This document shows positions 8,400 through 19,136 of a DNA stretch of 64,000 nt, in pieces (position 1 is the first letter of the stretch; every line of letters starts with the position of its first letter). The stretch comes from Paraescarpia echinospica. Its lineage: Eukaryota; Annelida; Polychaeta; Sabellida; Siboglinidae. Made by a program: the position numbers and the translations under genes. The notes beneath the pieces are model-generated. The model ran no database searches and was not told where the DNA came from. It was given only the letters and a program-made list of their open reading frames with translations. Location of the stretch: NCBI GenBank assembly GCA_020002185.1, contig CM034532.1, positions 45,086,506-45,150,505 on the forward strand, in the 5' to 3' direction.

Positions 8400-8512
8400 C
8401 TAACCTCGATGATCCCCAGCCCCACCACCGCACCGGACTAGAAGCTTCTAGAAGGTTCTAGAACCTTCCAGAACCTTCCCGCGCGTCATGATATTAACCT
8501 CGCTGATCCCCA
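8400..8512. repeat. Short direct repeat flanking the heat-shock-element array
   Basis: Two copies of TAACCTCGnTGATCCCCAG (near 8401-8419 and 8495-8513) bracket the HSE array. They may mark a small inserted or duplicated regulatory module. Confidence 0.6.
8441..8478. promoter_or_regulatory. Perfect heat-shock element: four GAAnnTTC decamers in register
   Basis: The sequence is four successive 10-bp units of the form GAAnnTTCnn, giving eight alternating GAA/TTC pentamers with exact 2-bp spacing. HSF trimers bind inverted nGAAn repeats; three units already make a strong site. It lies about 780 bases downstream of the plus-strand gene and about 770 bases upstream of the start of the minus-strand ORF at 9252. 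The target gene is unclear. Confidence 0.75.
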
Positions 8513-8513
8513 G

Positions 8514-8757
8514 GGACGTCACTTCACTCTAAAATCTGTCCCACCTCCCCCGTGCACCTAATTAATACTAATTGGTCGCTATTTACTATTTTTAGTCATT
8601 TCTAACGTTCTCCTCCAATAATTGCGCTACTCATTTGTTACTAATTAGTACTTAATTAATTAATTAATTACCCTAATTTTTTTACTTAATTAGTACCTGA
8701 TTAGTCACTAGAGGCCGACATTCACCCTATTTATTTCCCTTATTAGTGCCTCATTAG
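8514..8757. other. AT-rich intergenic stretch
   Basis: No gene seen. It contains a short run of TTAA/TTAATTAA repeats (near 8652-8670) and two diverged copies of an 'agaggncgacanncacc'-like string near 8709 and 8762. The right border of the GC-rich element may be in here, but I could not find a terminal inverted repeat. Confidence 0.4.
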
Positions 8758-9252
8758 TTAGTAGAGGGCGACACCCTCTTTCTCATGACCCCCATCAATC
8801 ACTTTGACGTTTACTAAAACATTAGTGCTAAAAAACGTAGGAATTCTACTTATAAAAAACTCAAAAGCCTTTGATCTTAGGTCACTTCCGTTGATGGCGA
8901 GACCCGAACCACTACTCATTGAATTGTAAAAAACATATATTATTGTAGAAATCGCGAAAACGCCGCCGGTCACCGTCATCGCCGACCAGGTCGTCAGCGC
9001 CTTCGCCACCGACATCATTATCATCACCAAAAAGGCCGTCACCTCGTCACTAACCCCCACCATCTCCGTCGTCACCTGCAGCCTCTCCATTACTGCTTCA
9101 ACAAGATCCACGTAGATTTTGTTCCAGATAATTTGTTTAATTTTTATAGGAGTCAGTGGTCGGCTATTCGCACTCAATATCGTAGGGGCCCGTCCAGAGA
9201 ACCTACAACATTCGATTAACAGATACAAACACAACCTCGTTACATCAAACAT
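8758..9252 (-). CDS. Unrecognised 164-residue protein with one or two membrane segments
   Basis: An intact ORF from a real ATG at 9252 to a stop at 8758. The N-terminal 65 residues are polar and include a charged helix-like stretch (LVEAVMERLQVTTEMV). Two hydrophobic segments lie near residues 70-85 and 90-110 (TVTGGVFAISTIIYVF), followed by a Ser/Gly-rich turn and a charged tail. I do not recognise it. It sits between the GC-rich element and the broken polymerase of the old Polinton, pointing away from that polymerase. It could belong to either. Being intact beside so much broken sequence argues for the younger element, but its composition is intermediate. Confidence 0.45.
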   Translation of the reverse strand: MFDVTRLCLYLLIECCRFSGRAPTILSANSRPLTPIKIKQIIWNKIYVDLVEAVMERLQVTTEMVGVSDEVTAFLVMIMMSVAKALTTWSAMTVTGGVFAISTIIYVFYNSMSSGSGLAINGSDLRSKAFEFFISRIPTFFSTNVLVNVKVIDGGHEKEGVALY

Positions 9253-9374
9253 TGTGGAAATTTGTTTATGAATAGACTACTGCCATTAAGCTTCGGATTT
9301 ATGTTATTTAACCAGAAAACAAAAGAACATCGTTATTTTCATTCTTCTAACTAAATTACCGGTAGGTTTCTGGA

Positions 9375-12300
9375 CGCACTCCCTTTAATTGTTAATGCAG
9401 ATGAGTTTCAGTCGTTTTATATTTTTTTGAAGAGAAAGATATTTTAAGGTGAGCTATTATGCAAAGGCCCGATTCTCAGTGGATATGCCATTTGGTCACC
9501 AACGTTACTTTCTTTATAAACTTCATACCTGATCACCCTATAGGTACGGGCAGTATAGTCCTTCCCGAGTTTGTTCTCACAAATAAAGGTTTAAATTCGT
9601 TGACCTGTGGCTGGTCCCGACACGGCAAGCCTCCGTATGAAGATCGTCTTTGTTTTTTTCAGTGCTCTCGCACTAAGTCGTGGAGCTAACATTTCAAACT
9701 TAGAGCCTCATGTTGCCGCATTATATAACAATTACCAAGAGGTCATAAACGATACCACGTCTATGAAACATTTCCCTGGCTTTAAGTTAGGTGATCTTTA
9801 TGACATTGAAAGTTTGTTTTATATCAATGTAGTTGTTTATGAATTACTAGATCATCACGACGACGAGAACTTGGTAGCGTGTCATTTACTGAGACATACA
9901 ACTTGCAAATTCGCCGATACTATACATTTGAATCTTTTCGAAACATATTTTTCTTATATTCACGATATTAAACATACACACGGTCTTTCAAATGTATCAA
10001 ATATGGCAAACTTTGGCATACAGAATGATCCTTAAAAAAACACCAACAAGATTGCGAAATGGAGGTCAAGAGAATTTTCCCTAGTGGTATTTATTATTTT
10101 CAGGAAACCGTTTTTCAGAAACTTGATGAATTGGGTATTCACTTCGAAGAAAAATACCGGTATTATCCGTTTCGGGCCACCTATGATTTTGAATCTTATT
10201 TTGATACTACCAACTTACCAGTAAATACTTCAAAGGTCGAATGGTTGGCTCGACACGAAATACTTAGCGTCAGTGTACCATCCAATGTTCCCGGGTACAA
10301 GGAACCACGCTGTTTTATTAGCGAGGGATAACCTTTTTCTAAATTATCTTTACGAAATTAGCGACACCGCTTCCGAAATTCTGAAAACACATTATCATTT
10401 TGTTTTTGACCAATTAAATCAACAACTATAAGATATTCAATCACCAGAGGCTAGAATGCTCGAACCTGACTTAGACGAAATTCTAGATGACGGGTCACCT
10501 TTACCTATTATCTCCGAAGAACAAATTTGAAAATTAATTGGTATGCTTCATGGATTTCTTGGGGAACTACCCGTCATTAAAATATATATCACATCACACT
10601 TCCTGACAACCGACGTAGGTGACGAGACGGACGACGAGAACGAATCCAATAAGAAATCTAAAAATTCCATGTTCGTGGTAATGCGTCATAATAATTTTAT
10701 ATGTTTAAAGACACCGACTTTGAAATTTGTGGACATTATAAATTATTTGGCTCCCGGTTTTAGTTACCATAATTTTTTGAAAGCGTACGGATGTACACAA
10801 AGTAAAGATTACTTTCCATACGAGTGGGTGACTTCGTTAAATAAACTCGACTATCAATCCCTTCCCCCAAAGGAAGATTGTCACAGCGATTTGAAAAATG
10901 AAGATATTTCTGACGAAAATTACGCGTACTGCGAACAAATTTGGCGCGATCACGATATGAAAACCTTTCGTTATTGTTTTATTTGGTATAACAATAGAGA
11001 TGTCATCCCTTTCCTAGAAGCTGTCAAAAAACAGTTTTCTTTTTACAAATTGCGCCACATAGACATGTTTAAAGATAGTATTAGCGTTCCCGGTTTAACA
11101 ATGAAATTTATATTTTACACATTACCACGTAACATTTATTTCAGTCTGTTTAATCAAAAGGATTCGGATTTACACGATATGTTAGGGGGCCCGTCGATAA
11201 TATATCACCGCCATCATGAAGTCGACGTTACTCGGCTTCGAGAATCAGAAGAAGGCGACTCGGCTAGCCCCTGTAGTTCTATTGTCAGCTACGATGCGAA
11301 TGCCTTATACCTTTGGGCCATTTCACAAGATATACCTACCGGATGTTATACGCGTCGTAGCCGAGACAATAATTTTAGACCAAAAACATCACGTATTTAA
11401 GGAAAGATGGCGCTTGAATGGCTAGAATGGGTGGCTCACGAGAAGAACACATTCATAAGACATCAAATTAATGGAGAAGAGAAACGCATTGGGAATCGTA
11501 GACTTCCCGCTGATGGATGGTGTGTCCAGACTCGCACCATTTATCATTTTCACGGTTGCTATGTTCACGGTTGTCCTTGTAATGTCGAACACACCAACTT
11601 TATCAACGGGAAGTCTATCGCCGATCTCCTATTAGAAACTAAAAAGAATACTACGTATTTACGTAAATATGCCGAGATCGTCGAAATGTAGGAAAGAAAT
11701 GTGAAAAAATTGCGATGTAAGACATTTTCTCAATTCCAAATGTCCTCACCGTAACCTGAAATGGGAAATGACCCAATATAAAGTTTGGCAAAACGTAGTT
11801 AAAAGTCGCCTATTTGGCAAGTTAGAGTACGATATTTTCGTTCCAGATCATCGATTATTTGGGTGAAATGCAACCCATTTTCAAAAACATTGTCATTACC
11901 CGTGACGATATCGGCCCCTTCATGCGAGCTTACGCAGAAGAGCACAATATATTATCTACTCCTCGGCATACCCTGGTGGCGTCGTATTTTGGTATAAAAA
12001 ATTCTTTTAGGTACACCTTTGCTAAAAATGGTATTTGAAACACGGAACCCAGTTCGTGTTTCAAGTATTTCGCCAATGCATTCTCGAATGCACGCCGCGA
12101 AGCTGACGTGCACACGGACAAGGCCATTTTGGCGACACAATGAAACTTCTTGGAAATAGTGGCTATGGAAAATGTATAACTTTAAGGATTTCCACAGAAA
12201 TATTATATTTTGTAATGGTAAAACGGCGAGCCGATAAATTAACACTCATCGTTTTCGCCAGCTAGACCAAATTATGGAATCCGTGTATCAATTAAAAATG

Positions 12301-12960
12301 AACAAGAAATCCATTAAATACGATCTCCCTCTTCAAATTAGTTTTATGGTTTAAGTAAGTAAAATTGAGAATGCTGGAATTTTACTATGATTTCATAGAT
12401 CATTACGTAGAGCGCCCTCTCTTCCAATATTGCGAGATGGACACGGATTCCACATATTTAAGTCTGCTTTTTCTTGTTTAGACGATTGTGTTACCACTGA
12501 TAAACGACAAGAATACTTTACAAAATTGTCCCGATGGTTTCCTGCTGTTTGTTGTAACGCGCACGCGTCCCATTATGTGACTTGTCAGATGGAAGGGAAA
12601 GAATGAGTGCCTTCGGAACCGCGTTGTGTTGCGCGTGCGCGTCACGACAAAAGAACACATGGCCTGTTCAAGGTCGAATACGAAGGTAGAGGTTTCATCG
12701 GATTGTGTAGCAAAACATATTATTGTTTTGGTGATACAGATAAATAATTCAGCACCAAAGGTCTCAACAAAAGACACAACAAAATTGACAAAGATACATT
12801 TTTGAAAGTACTTTAAACCAAGAAGAGCGGCATTGGAGAAAATCGAGGGTTTCGGGTGAGGAATGCTTCTGTTTTTACTTATATTCAAGAACGTTTTGCA
12901 CCAACTTATTTTTATTCCAAACGACCAATCCGATGGAATCTCTACCTCTCCGAGTCTGGT
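9375..12960 (+). pseudogene. Broken protein-primed family B DNA polymerase of the old Polinton
   Basis: Plus-strand fragments in shifting frames align with the intact polymerase at 1-3147. Examples are QRPDSQW (9465), YYPFRATYDFESYFD (10170), the 285-codon block 10543-11400 with a motif A-type SYDANALYLWAI, EMQPIFKN (11870) and the catalytic motif C-type MDTDSTYL (12435). The last recognisable part (12860-12960) contains FAPTYFYSKRPIRWNLY. The N-terminal zinc fingers are missing or unrecognisable. Stops and frameshifts are frequent after 11690. The gene is dead. It differs clearly from its neighbour, so it is not a recent duplicate of it. Confidence 0.92.
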
Positions 12961-13545
12961 ATAATAGACATGCAAGTAAATCTTCTCGTGAGCTACCATC
13001 CCCGTGTAACATTCAGTCTTGCTGTAACATTCAGTCTTGGTGTAACCGTGATCAGATATGATGTTTATCGACCAATGACTCCTACTTTTCGATTATTAAA
13101 GAGTGTACATTTCACATTTGCATCGGTACACTCGTGAGATAGCCGTGTAATATCTGGTCTTAATATAACCGTGATGAATTATTATGTTTATCGACTCCTA
13201 TTTGTTAATTGTTAAAGAGTGTATTTATTCACACACGTCATTGTTGCAACATCATCATCATGTGCTTTCTCTTTTAAAGTGAGCACTGGTGAAAATAAAC
13301 GACGTATATTGTATACTTAAATCGCTGCAGAAGTCGTGTTAATAAACACAGAGTGTAGCATACTGTATAACAGTGATTGCGGAGTCGATTTGTATATAGT
13401 TGTTAAGGTTTACAAGAATTTATGATTTTGACACTTTCTCTTGGGTGTGTGAATGAAAATTTCATGAACGCACATATGGTGTCGACTTTGTTATTGCTTA
13501 ATTAAGGTAATATAAAAACATGCATGCAAACATAATATGCAAACA
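12961..13545. other. Non-coding AT-rich stretch with a diverged duplication
   Basis: No gene seen. Two diverged copies of a unit of about 120 bp (near 13035-13110 and 13155-13225) share ATAACCGTGAT, ATGTTTATCGAC and TTAAAGAGTGTA. This is the junction where the polymerase ends and the convergent minus-strand genes end, so it would have held their 3' ends. Confidence 0.5.
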
Positions 13546-13990
13546 TTACATTCCACTCTTAACAAAGTCGAAAACTCGACAGTCATTGTTCATTAAATCG
13601 TTCCCGAAATTGTTCACAAACGTCTTCGTGGGTACGCCTCGACTTCGGTGCAGCAAGTTCACGACACAGTATTGTCCACGCACATTAGACAGCGAGTTCT
13701 GCAACGTTCTCATGTTGGAAGTCACGCAGTTGCTTTGTAGAAAATCCACGAATTCGGCGTGTCGAGGTGGCAAACTGTAGGAGTCGAAGTATTCTCCACG
13801 TCCGTCTTTTGCAATAAACATGCAGATCCAGCGTTGACCCGGTTTATCGCTCGAATGAGTGTTGCACGATAGCTGCCGGATAAGTCATCATAGGATTAGT
13901 GGGTAACCCGTCTTTAGGTAGTACGCCTCGAAAGACCGTCCTAGTGTAAGCATCCGCCGCAAGGAATCGTTCTATTTTTGCCGTATCCAT
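13546..13990 (-). pseudogene. Adenain-like cysteine protease of the Polinton (broken)
   Basis: The start ATG at 13990 overlaps the TGA of the capsid gene by one base. The first 48 codons (MDTAKIERF...RGVLPKDGLP) run to a stop at 13844. The rest continues in another frame as RGEYFDSYSLPPRHAEFV and a GQYCV that fits the catalytic cysteine region, ending at 13546. Adenain-type proteases mature the capsid and use a His-(Asp/Glu)-Cys triad. Where the catalytic His is expected (just before a Trp, PGQ-R-W at about 13831-13835) the codon is CGC (Arg). So there is a frameshift and probably a lost active-site residue. Confidence 0.8.
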
Positions 13991-15253
13991 CAGTAATCGT
14001 AGATGACGTTTCTGTTGCGGTCAATCTCCAAAACCGTCTCGAATTCTCCGTAGACGGCGTTTATCGTTTGGTCGAGAGGTTGATTAAAATGCATCTCGAC
14101 TCGTAGGTTGCCTTTATGTATCAAATTGAAATGGGGACCGTCACAACAATCTTGTGTGATGTCAAACGCAAACAGGGTGTATCCTTTGCCAAACTCGTCC
14201 CGACTGATGTTGTTTCCCTCGTCTTGAAACATCTTTCCCGTACCAGCAATTAGATTACTGTAACTTCTCACGAAGTCACCATCGTCGAAATTAGGGTGGA
14301 GTGGTTTCACCGGAACTTGTTGCCCGTCGACGTACAATGCAAAAAATCCAAGTTGTTGTGCTTTACGTGGAACGGATTCTTGGAGAATGCTCCATTGTAA
14401 GCGTCGTTGTCTACTACTCTCTTTGGTAAGACACCCAAATAAACGTGTTCGTGAGTGCGACATGGCACCTTGCGGTATGGAAAATACCTTGCAATCGACT
14501 CTTCGCAACGGATACTTGGCCGTTCCCTTTTGTAGCGCTTTGATGTGACCCATCTGTACGTCAAGATTCAGTTTGGCTTTTCGTGCAATCAAAATTGCTT
14601 CGACTACACGTACCTTGTAATCGACGTTCTCACCACCAGCAGCCACGAGTGCAAAATCATCCTTGCTCTGTACTAGTCGAATTTTCACGTCGACGCCGTT
14701 CAATAGATTGCGGTATTGGAAGAAGAGGTCGACGTAGACGACCCATCATGTCGACGATTCCACTACGGGCAATATAGGTCTTTCTTTTTTGAAGAACCTT
14801 GTTTGCGTGGTCGGTGGCATCCATGTGTCTAGCCGTGTCTTTGTACCACAATACACTAGTCAGACGACTCCTCTTCGCTTCTGTTCCGTGACTCAGTAAC
14901 GTTTCTATGTACGCACGTTAAGAATAGGTATTCGTAGAAGGTGTGACAAGGATACCGTTCAAAGAAACGTCGACTTGACTAAACATAGAATGAATCAAAT
15001 TGTTTACTAGCCCAACAGATGAAGCTTGCTATATGTCGCCCCCGTTTCCTTTCACTACACATGATCGCACTAAAAGGTAAGGATTGGCCCGATCCGGGCA
15101 ATAAGAATTCGATAGGACACCCGTACCTATCGAGGCGACAGGTCGATGGTCGACCCATTGTGCGTGTTCGATGCTCGTTTGTGTGGTCGGTAAACTAAAC
15201 AGGTCCAATTCGCTGTTGACTCCCTCACACGACAACTGGTGGACAAAAGCCAT
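13990..15253 (-). pseudogene. Double-jelly-roll major capsid protein of the Polinton (broken)
   Basis: The N-terminus is at 15253 (MAFVHQLSCEGVNSELDLFS) and continues to a stop at 15029. The middle is in other frames (WYKDTARHMDATD near 14845). The C-terminal 237 codons are open from 14703 to 13990, ending NRNVIYDY. This combination is typical of the Polinton major capsid family, often annotated in invertebrates as 'F54H12.2-like'. The protein would build the icosahedral shell. At least two frame breaks inactivate it. The upstream frame of the core-like gene runs into it without a stop. Confidence 0.85.
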
Positions 15254-15264
15254 ATCTAGCCGAA

Positions 15265-15646
15265 TATGTCGTCTGCGCCTCTTTGCGACACTGGCTATGG
15301 TTCTCGTCGGCTTCCGTTTTATAGCGCAAGGAGCATTGCGTATGCCAGGAGGCCCACTGCTTCCTAACACTCTACTGATCATGTCCTTTCCGGTTTCTTT
15401 CACACGTCTCTTTGTAGATTATTTAATGCTCTGTCCAGACAACACGTCGCCGGCCACAACCAAACCTGTCTTTAATGCTCCTTTTCCCAAAGCGAATGCG
15501 CCTCTTTTTATGAGTGGCATAGCACTTCGAATGAGGCCACCGAATAAACTACCTAGACGGTGACCTCGTTGCACTCTTGCCACAAACAAACACGGGTAAT
15601 CCGAAACCGACGTGTCTGACGTAATAGTCTTCGTAGGAACGATCAC
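15265..15646 (-). pseudogene. Small basic core-like Polinton protein (broken)
   Basis: The minus frame 15419-15646 has a Gly/Lys-rich amphipathic segment (GHRLGSLFGGLIRSAMPLIK, GALKTGLVVAGDVLSG). After a frameshift near 15400 it continues with KDMISRVLGS and ends in KRRRRH near 15265. A short basic protein just upstream of the capsid gene is standard in Polintons and resembles adenovirus minor core or membrane-lytic proteins. It would bind DNA or help assembly; the role is inferred from family position. Confidence 0.7.
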
Positions 15647-15679
15647 GACTCATGTTTCAAAAAATTATGGTTTGCGTCG

Positions 15680-16503
15680 TCAAAAATGAAGTGTCCCCGT
15701 CACTCTACCTCGCTCGAATGGTACGCGACGTCCCGTGTCGTTTCTTATATTGATCTCGATAGTCGTAAATTCTTTGTGCAAGACGGGAACGTATTGTACA
15801 TTGTCGAAACATGTTGACACCACGTCTCCGTGTTTTCCTTCTATGGGTACAATCCTCAAAAGAGGTACGACGCTGTTTCCGACCACACGTGATACCACAA
15901 CGTTGGTGTAGACGTACAGCGAATAAAAACACTGCTCCATGTCTACAACGGAATCGGCTTCTTTGCGGAAGGTGTACTCACCGCTATTTTGCGTATCATA
16001 CACGGTGGTCTACGGCTTGAGACCTAGCCTCGTATGGATGTACTCGCGTGTGTCCGTTGCTTTGGGACTGGTGACGACGGACGGGTGAAAACCTAGTAGG
16101 GTCTGCATGGCGCTCTGGGAAGGTATGTTGATCACAGTGTGGGGTGTCATGTGAAAGGTCACCCACTAAATTTCGCCTTGGTTCCGTCCTTTGACATCCT
16201 CGACAGTGCTTTGTTGATGTTGTGCATCAATACGACCGGACTGTAGTAATATCCATGCTCGATTTTGGCACTCTTGTAGAGCCCCTTATATTCCTGTTCA
16301 TAGAGGTAGAACCCACTATCTGCCTCACGAACGTTGTACCAACTGTGTGGATATTGAATCTCCACCAGTCCGGACTCCCACTGACAGACTAAACTGACGC
16401 GTTGCGGCAAAGCCGTGACATAGTGGGTCAACGTGTTGTCGGGATTTAACTTCATAGACGCGTTGCTGGGCAATGGCAGGTGGAAATCAAGCGACATATT
16501 CAC
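15680..16503 (-). pseudogene. Penton-like minor capsid protein of the Polinton (broken)
   Basis: The N-terminal half is 16159-16503 (start MNMSLDFHLPLPSN, with QYPHSWYNV). The C-terminal half is 15680-16003 (FYSLYVYTNVV, then VPVLHKEFTTIEINIRNDTG and a basic end). The two are separated by a frame break at 16003-16159. This is the usual single-jelly-roll minor capsid (vertex) gene that precedes the core-like and major capsid genes in Polintons. Confidence 0.75.
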
Positions 16504-16509
16504 TGCGTT

Positions 16510-16743
16510 TTATATACGTATTAGGTAACAGGTATCCTAGGCAATTGCTCAACAAAGCCGTCCACAGATTAGAGTTTCCCTCCGTCTAATTTAGTCAGGT
16601 TGTAGATACTGACCAATATAACGGTGTAGAGTATGACGATTTGGCAGAAGAAGACGATTTCCAAACAACACCCAACGTCTGCAGTTACTTCCGGTATCTT
16701 CGAACTCTTTGTTTTCGATTCGAACATCCGTCGTATCTTCCAT
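16510..16743 (-). pseudogene. Small single-span membrane protein of the Polinton (broken)
   Basis: It starts at an ATG at 16743 (MEDTTDVRIE). A frame change then gives a hydrophobic span (IVFFCQIVILYTVILVSIYN), and a third frame gives LWTALLSNCLGYLLP near the end. This short membrane protein recurs in Polintons between integrase and penton genes. Function unknown. Confidence 0.6.
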
Positions 16744-16772
16744 GACACGAATTACGGCTCGACCGGTGTGTG

Positions 16773-17860
16773 CTAGTCTTTATACGCGACGAGCGACGAT
16801 TTATCCAACCAGCTGTTAAACGAGTCGGGATACCCTACCCACTTGACCATGACCAGTGTCTTTCTTCCCCGTTTGCGCTGCTGCAACACTTTCTCGATAC
16901 AATAGAGTTTATTTTTGACCACAACCACTTTCTGTAGTTCTTGTTCGTAAAATATTCTCTCTATCGGCGAATCTTGATCATCGATCAAACGATAAACGAG
17001 CGGGTGGAACGATGAACTGCCTTGACGGTAAATATATCGTCACTCCAGTTGGTTAAGTAACCTTTTTTAATTGTATCTTGACTTTGCTGATACGTACGTG
17101 ATCGCCCACTTTCACTTTTCTGTGTCCTTCATTTCCGTACAATCTTTGCCAAACCTCTTCTTGATTGAACACGTTCACTTCAGACGGCGCCATGCCAATA
17201 CTTCTATGATAATTGTCGTTGTACGAATCGACTGGTGGTGTAACACGTCGAGGTACTTTAACCTCTGGTTTTTCGTGAAATATCTCCACAGTCTTCAGAG
17301 TTCGATTGAAACGTTCCACGATACACGCCTTGGTCTCTTCGTTGTGTGTCGTAAAATGGTGGATACCTTTCTCTTTCAGAAACTCTTGCAGTTGCCTATT
17401 CAGAAACTATTTTCCTTGATCCGTTTGCAATGACAGTGGTCCATCCTTGTACTTTAACTACCGACGAAATGCCGTCGTGAATGACGGCCCCGATTTGTTC
17501 TTCAAAGGAACAGACCACGCTTTCTTGGAGAACACGTCTATCACGGTCAAAATGAAAGTGTGATCATCGTTGTACCGTTTAAGACGTGACATATCTATCA
17601 GATCGGCCTGCCATTGTTGATTTATACCACCCACTGCGACACGTCGACGCTTGTCACCGGTTTGTGTAGGGTGTAAGTGTTTTGTTCCGACTGATTCCGT
17701 GTCACCTCTTTCGACAACGCACGTGAAGCACGACGCAGGGCATCGACGCCTCCGTAACTTCCGGTTAGTTTCGTGTCCTAGTAAATACGTTTCAAAACAT
17801 CGTGTGAACGCGTCGTCTTCTCACCTACGCGAGGAGACATAACGTAACAATGCTGGTGTC
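16773..17860 (-). pseudogene. Retroviral-type integrase with C-terminal chromodomain (Polinton INT, broken)
   Basis: The catalytic core residues can be seen in separate frames: first Asp in QWQADLIDM (about 17605), second in LQTDQGK (about 17425), and Glu in NEETKACIVERFN (about 17320). A stop lies between the first two. The C-terminal frame (17053-17319) has VKVGDHVRISK. A separate frame (16773-16988) is a chromodomain with WVGYPDSFNSW. The enzyme would join element ends to the chromosome, and the chromodomain would choose the site. It is inactivated by several frame breaks. Confidence 0.88.
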
Positions 17861-17988
17861 GTGTCGTGCAAGACTATTAATACGGTTCCCAACGCAAGTG
17901 TTGCAACGGTGTCGCCGAATAAACTGCGCGCCGCGACGACACCGGATGTCTGCGACGATGACTGTCAGACGGATGTCTGCATATAAAG

Positions 17989-18261
17989 TTAACGATCGGG
18001 ATTACCCACTAAATCCATCGGCGTGGTCAAATCCTTGAGACTGCGAACGAAGGTTTTCCATCCCACCGGTTCAAACGACTTCACCTTTCTCAACACGTCA
18101 TTGACGATTTCCACGATGTTACTTCCGGGAATCGTCACATTTCTGTACATCATCTCGCCACGATCGTTCCACCTTACGGCACCTTTCATTTTATTGAGGA
18201 GTCGTCGTGCTTTCTGCTTGATAGCTTTCGGCACGCTGTCGACGATTTCGTTTTCCATCAT
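17989..18261 (-). CDS. Small Polinton protein of unknown function
   Basis: An open 90-codon frame with IKQKARRLLNKMKG near the start, IPGSNIVEIVNDVLRK in the middle and DLVGNPDR at the end. This pattern recurs in Polintons as a small conserved ORF. No enzymatic motif is visible. It is one of the few minus-strand genes here without an obvious break, although a longer N-terminus may have been lost. Confidence 0.5.
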   Translation of the reverse strand: MMENEIVDSVPKAIKQKARRLLNKMKGAVRWNDRGEMMYRNVTIPGSNIVEIVNDVLRKVKSFEPVGWKTFVRSLKDLTTPMDLVGNPDR

Positions 18262-18812
18262 TTTATTTTCGGTAGGCGGTTGAAGTTTGTTTTCGACTTT
18301 GCTGGGAAATTATTTGCCAAAAAATGCATTAGACACAACATAGTACAGACAGTTAACAATACACCAAGTATTATCATTATTACAATTTACACCCACAGTC
18401 TATATGGTTTTTTAACATGTAAATTTAGTTGTTTGTTTATATTAATGCTATCGATATTATATATCTTAATTGGAGTCTCCCGACCTTATTTATTACTTAC
18501 GTTATTCATTGTATATGTATCGTATTTATAGGTCAAATAAATCGATTCTGAGTTCTGAGTTATCGATGACTATATGCAGCGGTTCCTGCATACCTTTGTT
18601 GGAAAGATCGTTATACCGACTCAACACCTAGTTATACAACACGTCCTTTTTCCTTTTCATATATATCACTTTCTTCTAATATGTGTCGCATTTCGTCATC
18701 GCGTGGTCGCAACACACTCCCGATAGGATTAGTCGAAGGACGTTGCGGTTGAATGTTTTCCAAAATACGGGGATCGACCAGCGCCATCTTTGTATGTTCC
18801 ATGGTCGTGTAG
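18262..18812. other. AT-rich stretch inside the Polinton
   Basis: No supported gene. There are plus-strand ORFs rich in hydrophobic residues, but they look like chance in AT-rich DNA. A short tail at 18660-18800 on minus may be remains of another Polinton gene. Confidence 0.35.
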
Positions 18813-19136
18813 TTACGACTGCAACAACTTCGTCACCAACGGGGCTAGAAGGGACGTCAAGGGAGCTAACAGGGCCGCAAGGAAGCCACCTTTCTGTAGA
18901 ATACGTTTCTTCTTATGAAGACCGGTTTTCCTTATGACAAAGGTTCTGAGGTCCTTCTTGTACCGAGGTCGTTTAGTCTTGTGACCTTTCTTTAGTGGTA
19001 CGTTCCCTTTTAATATGTTCTGTGCACACTCGCACAGACTGTGTACCAGGTCGGGTTTTCCCTTGTCGATAATGGCTCTGGCTAAAGCAGGGTCCGCTTT
19101 AGCGAGGAGACAAAGACACAACGCGTTTCTCTTCAC
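18813..19136 (-). CDS. Small basic Polinton protein with hydrophobic tail
   Basis: An open 107-codon frame starting at 19136. It has a helical N-terminus with Cys and Leu, then LVHSLCECAQNILKGNVPL, a very basic middle (KKGHKTKRPRYKKDL, KKKRILQKGG) and a hydrophobic tail (FLAALLAPLTSLLAPLV). This arrangement recurs next to the packaging ATPase in Polintons. It may bind DNA or membranes. The start overlaps the end of the ATPase reading frame (stop at 19133). Confidence 0.55.
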   Translation of the reverse strand: MKRNALCLCLLAKADPALARAIIDKGKPDLVHSLCECAQNILKGNVPLKKGHKTKRPRYKKDLRTFVIRKTGLHKKKRILQKGGFLAALLAPLTSLLAPLVTKLLQS

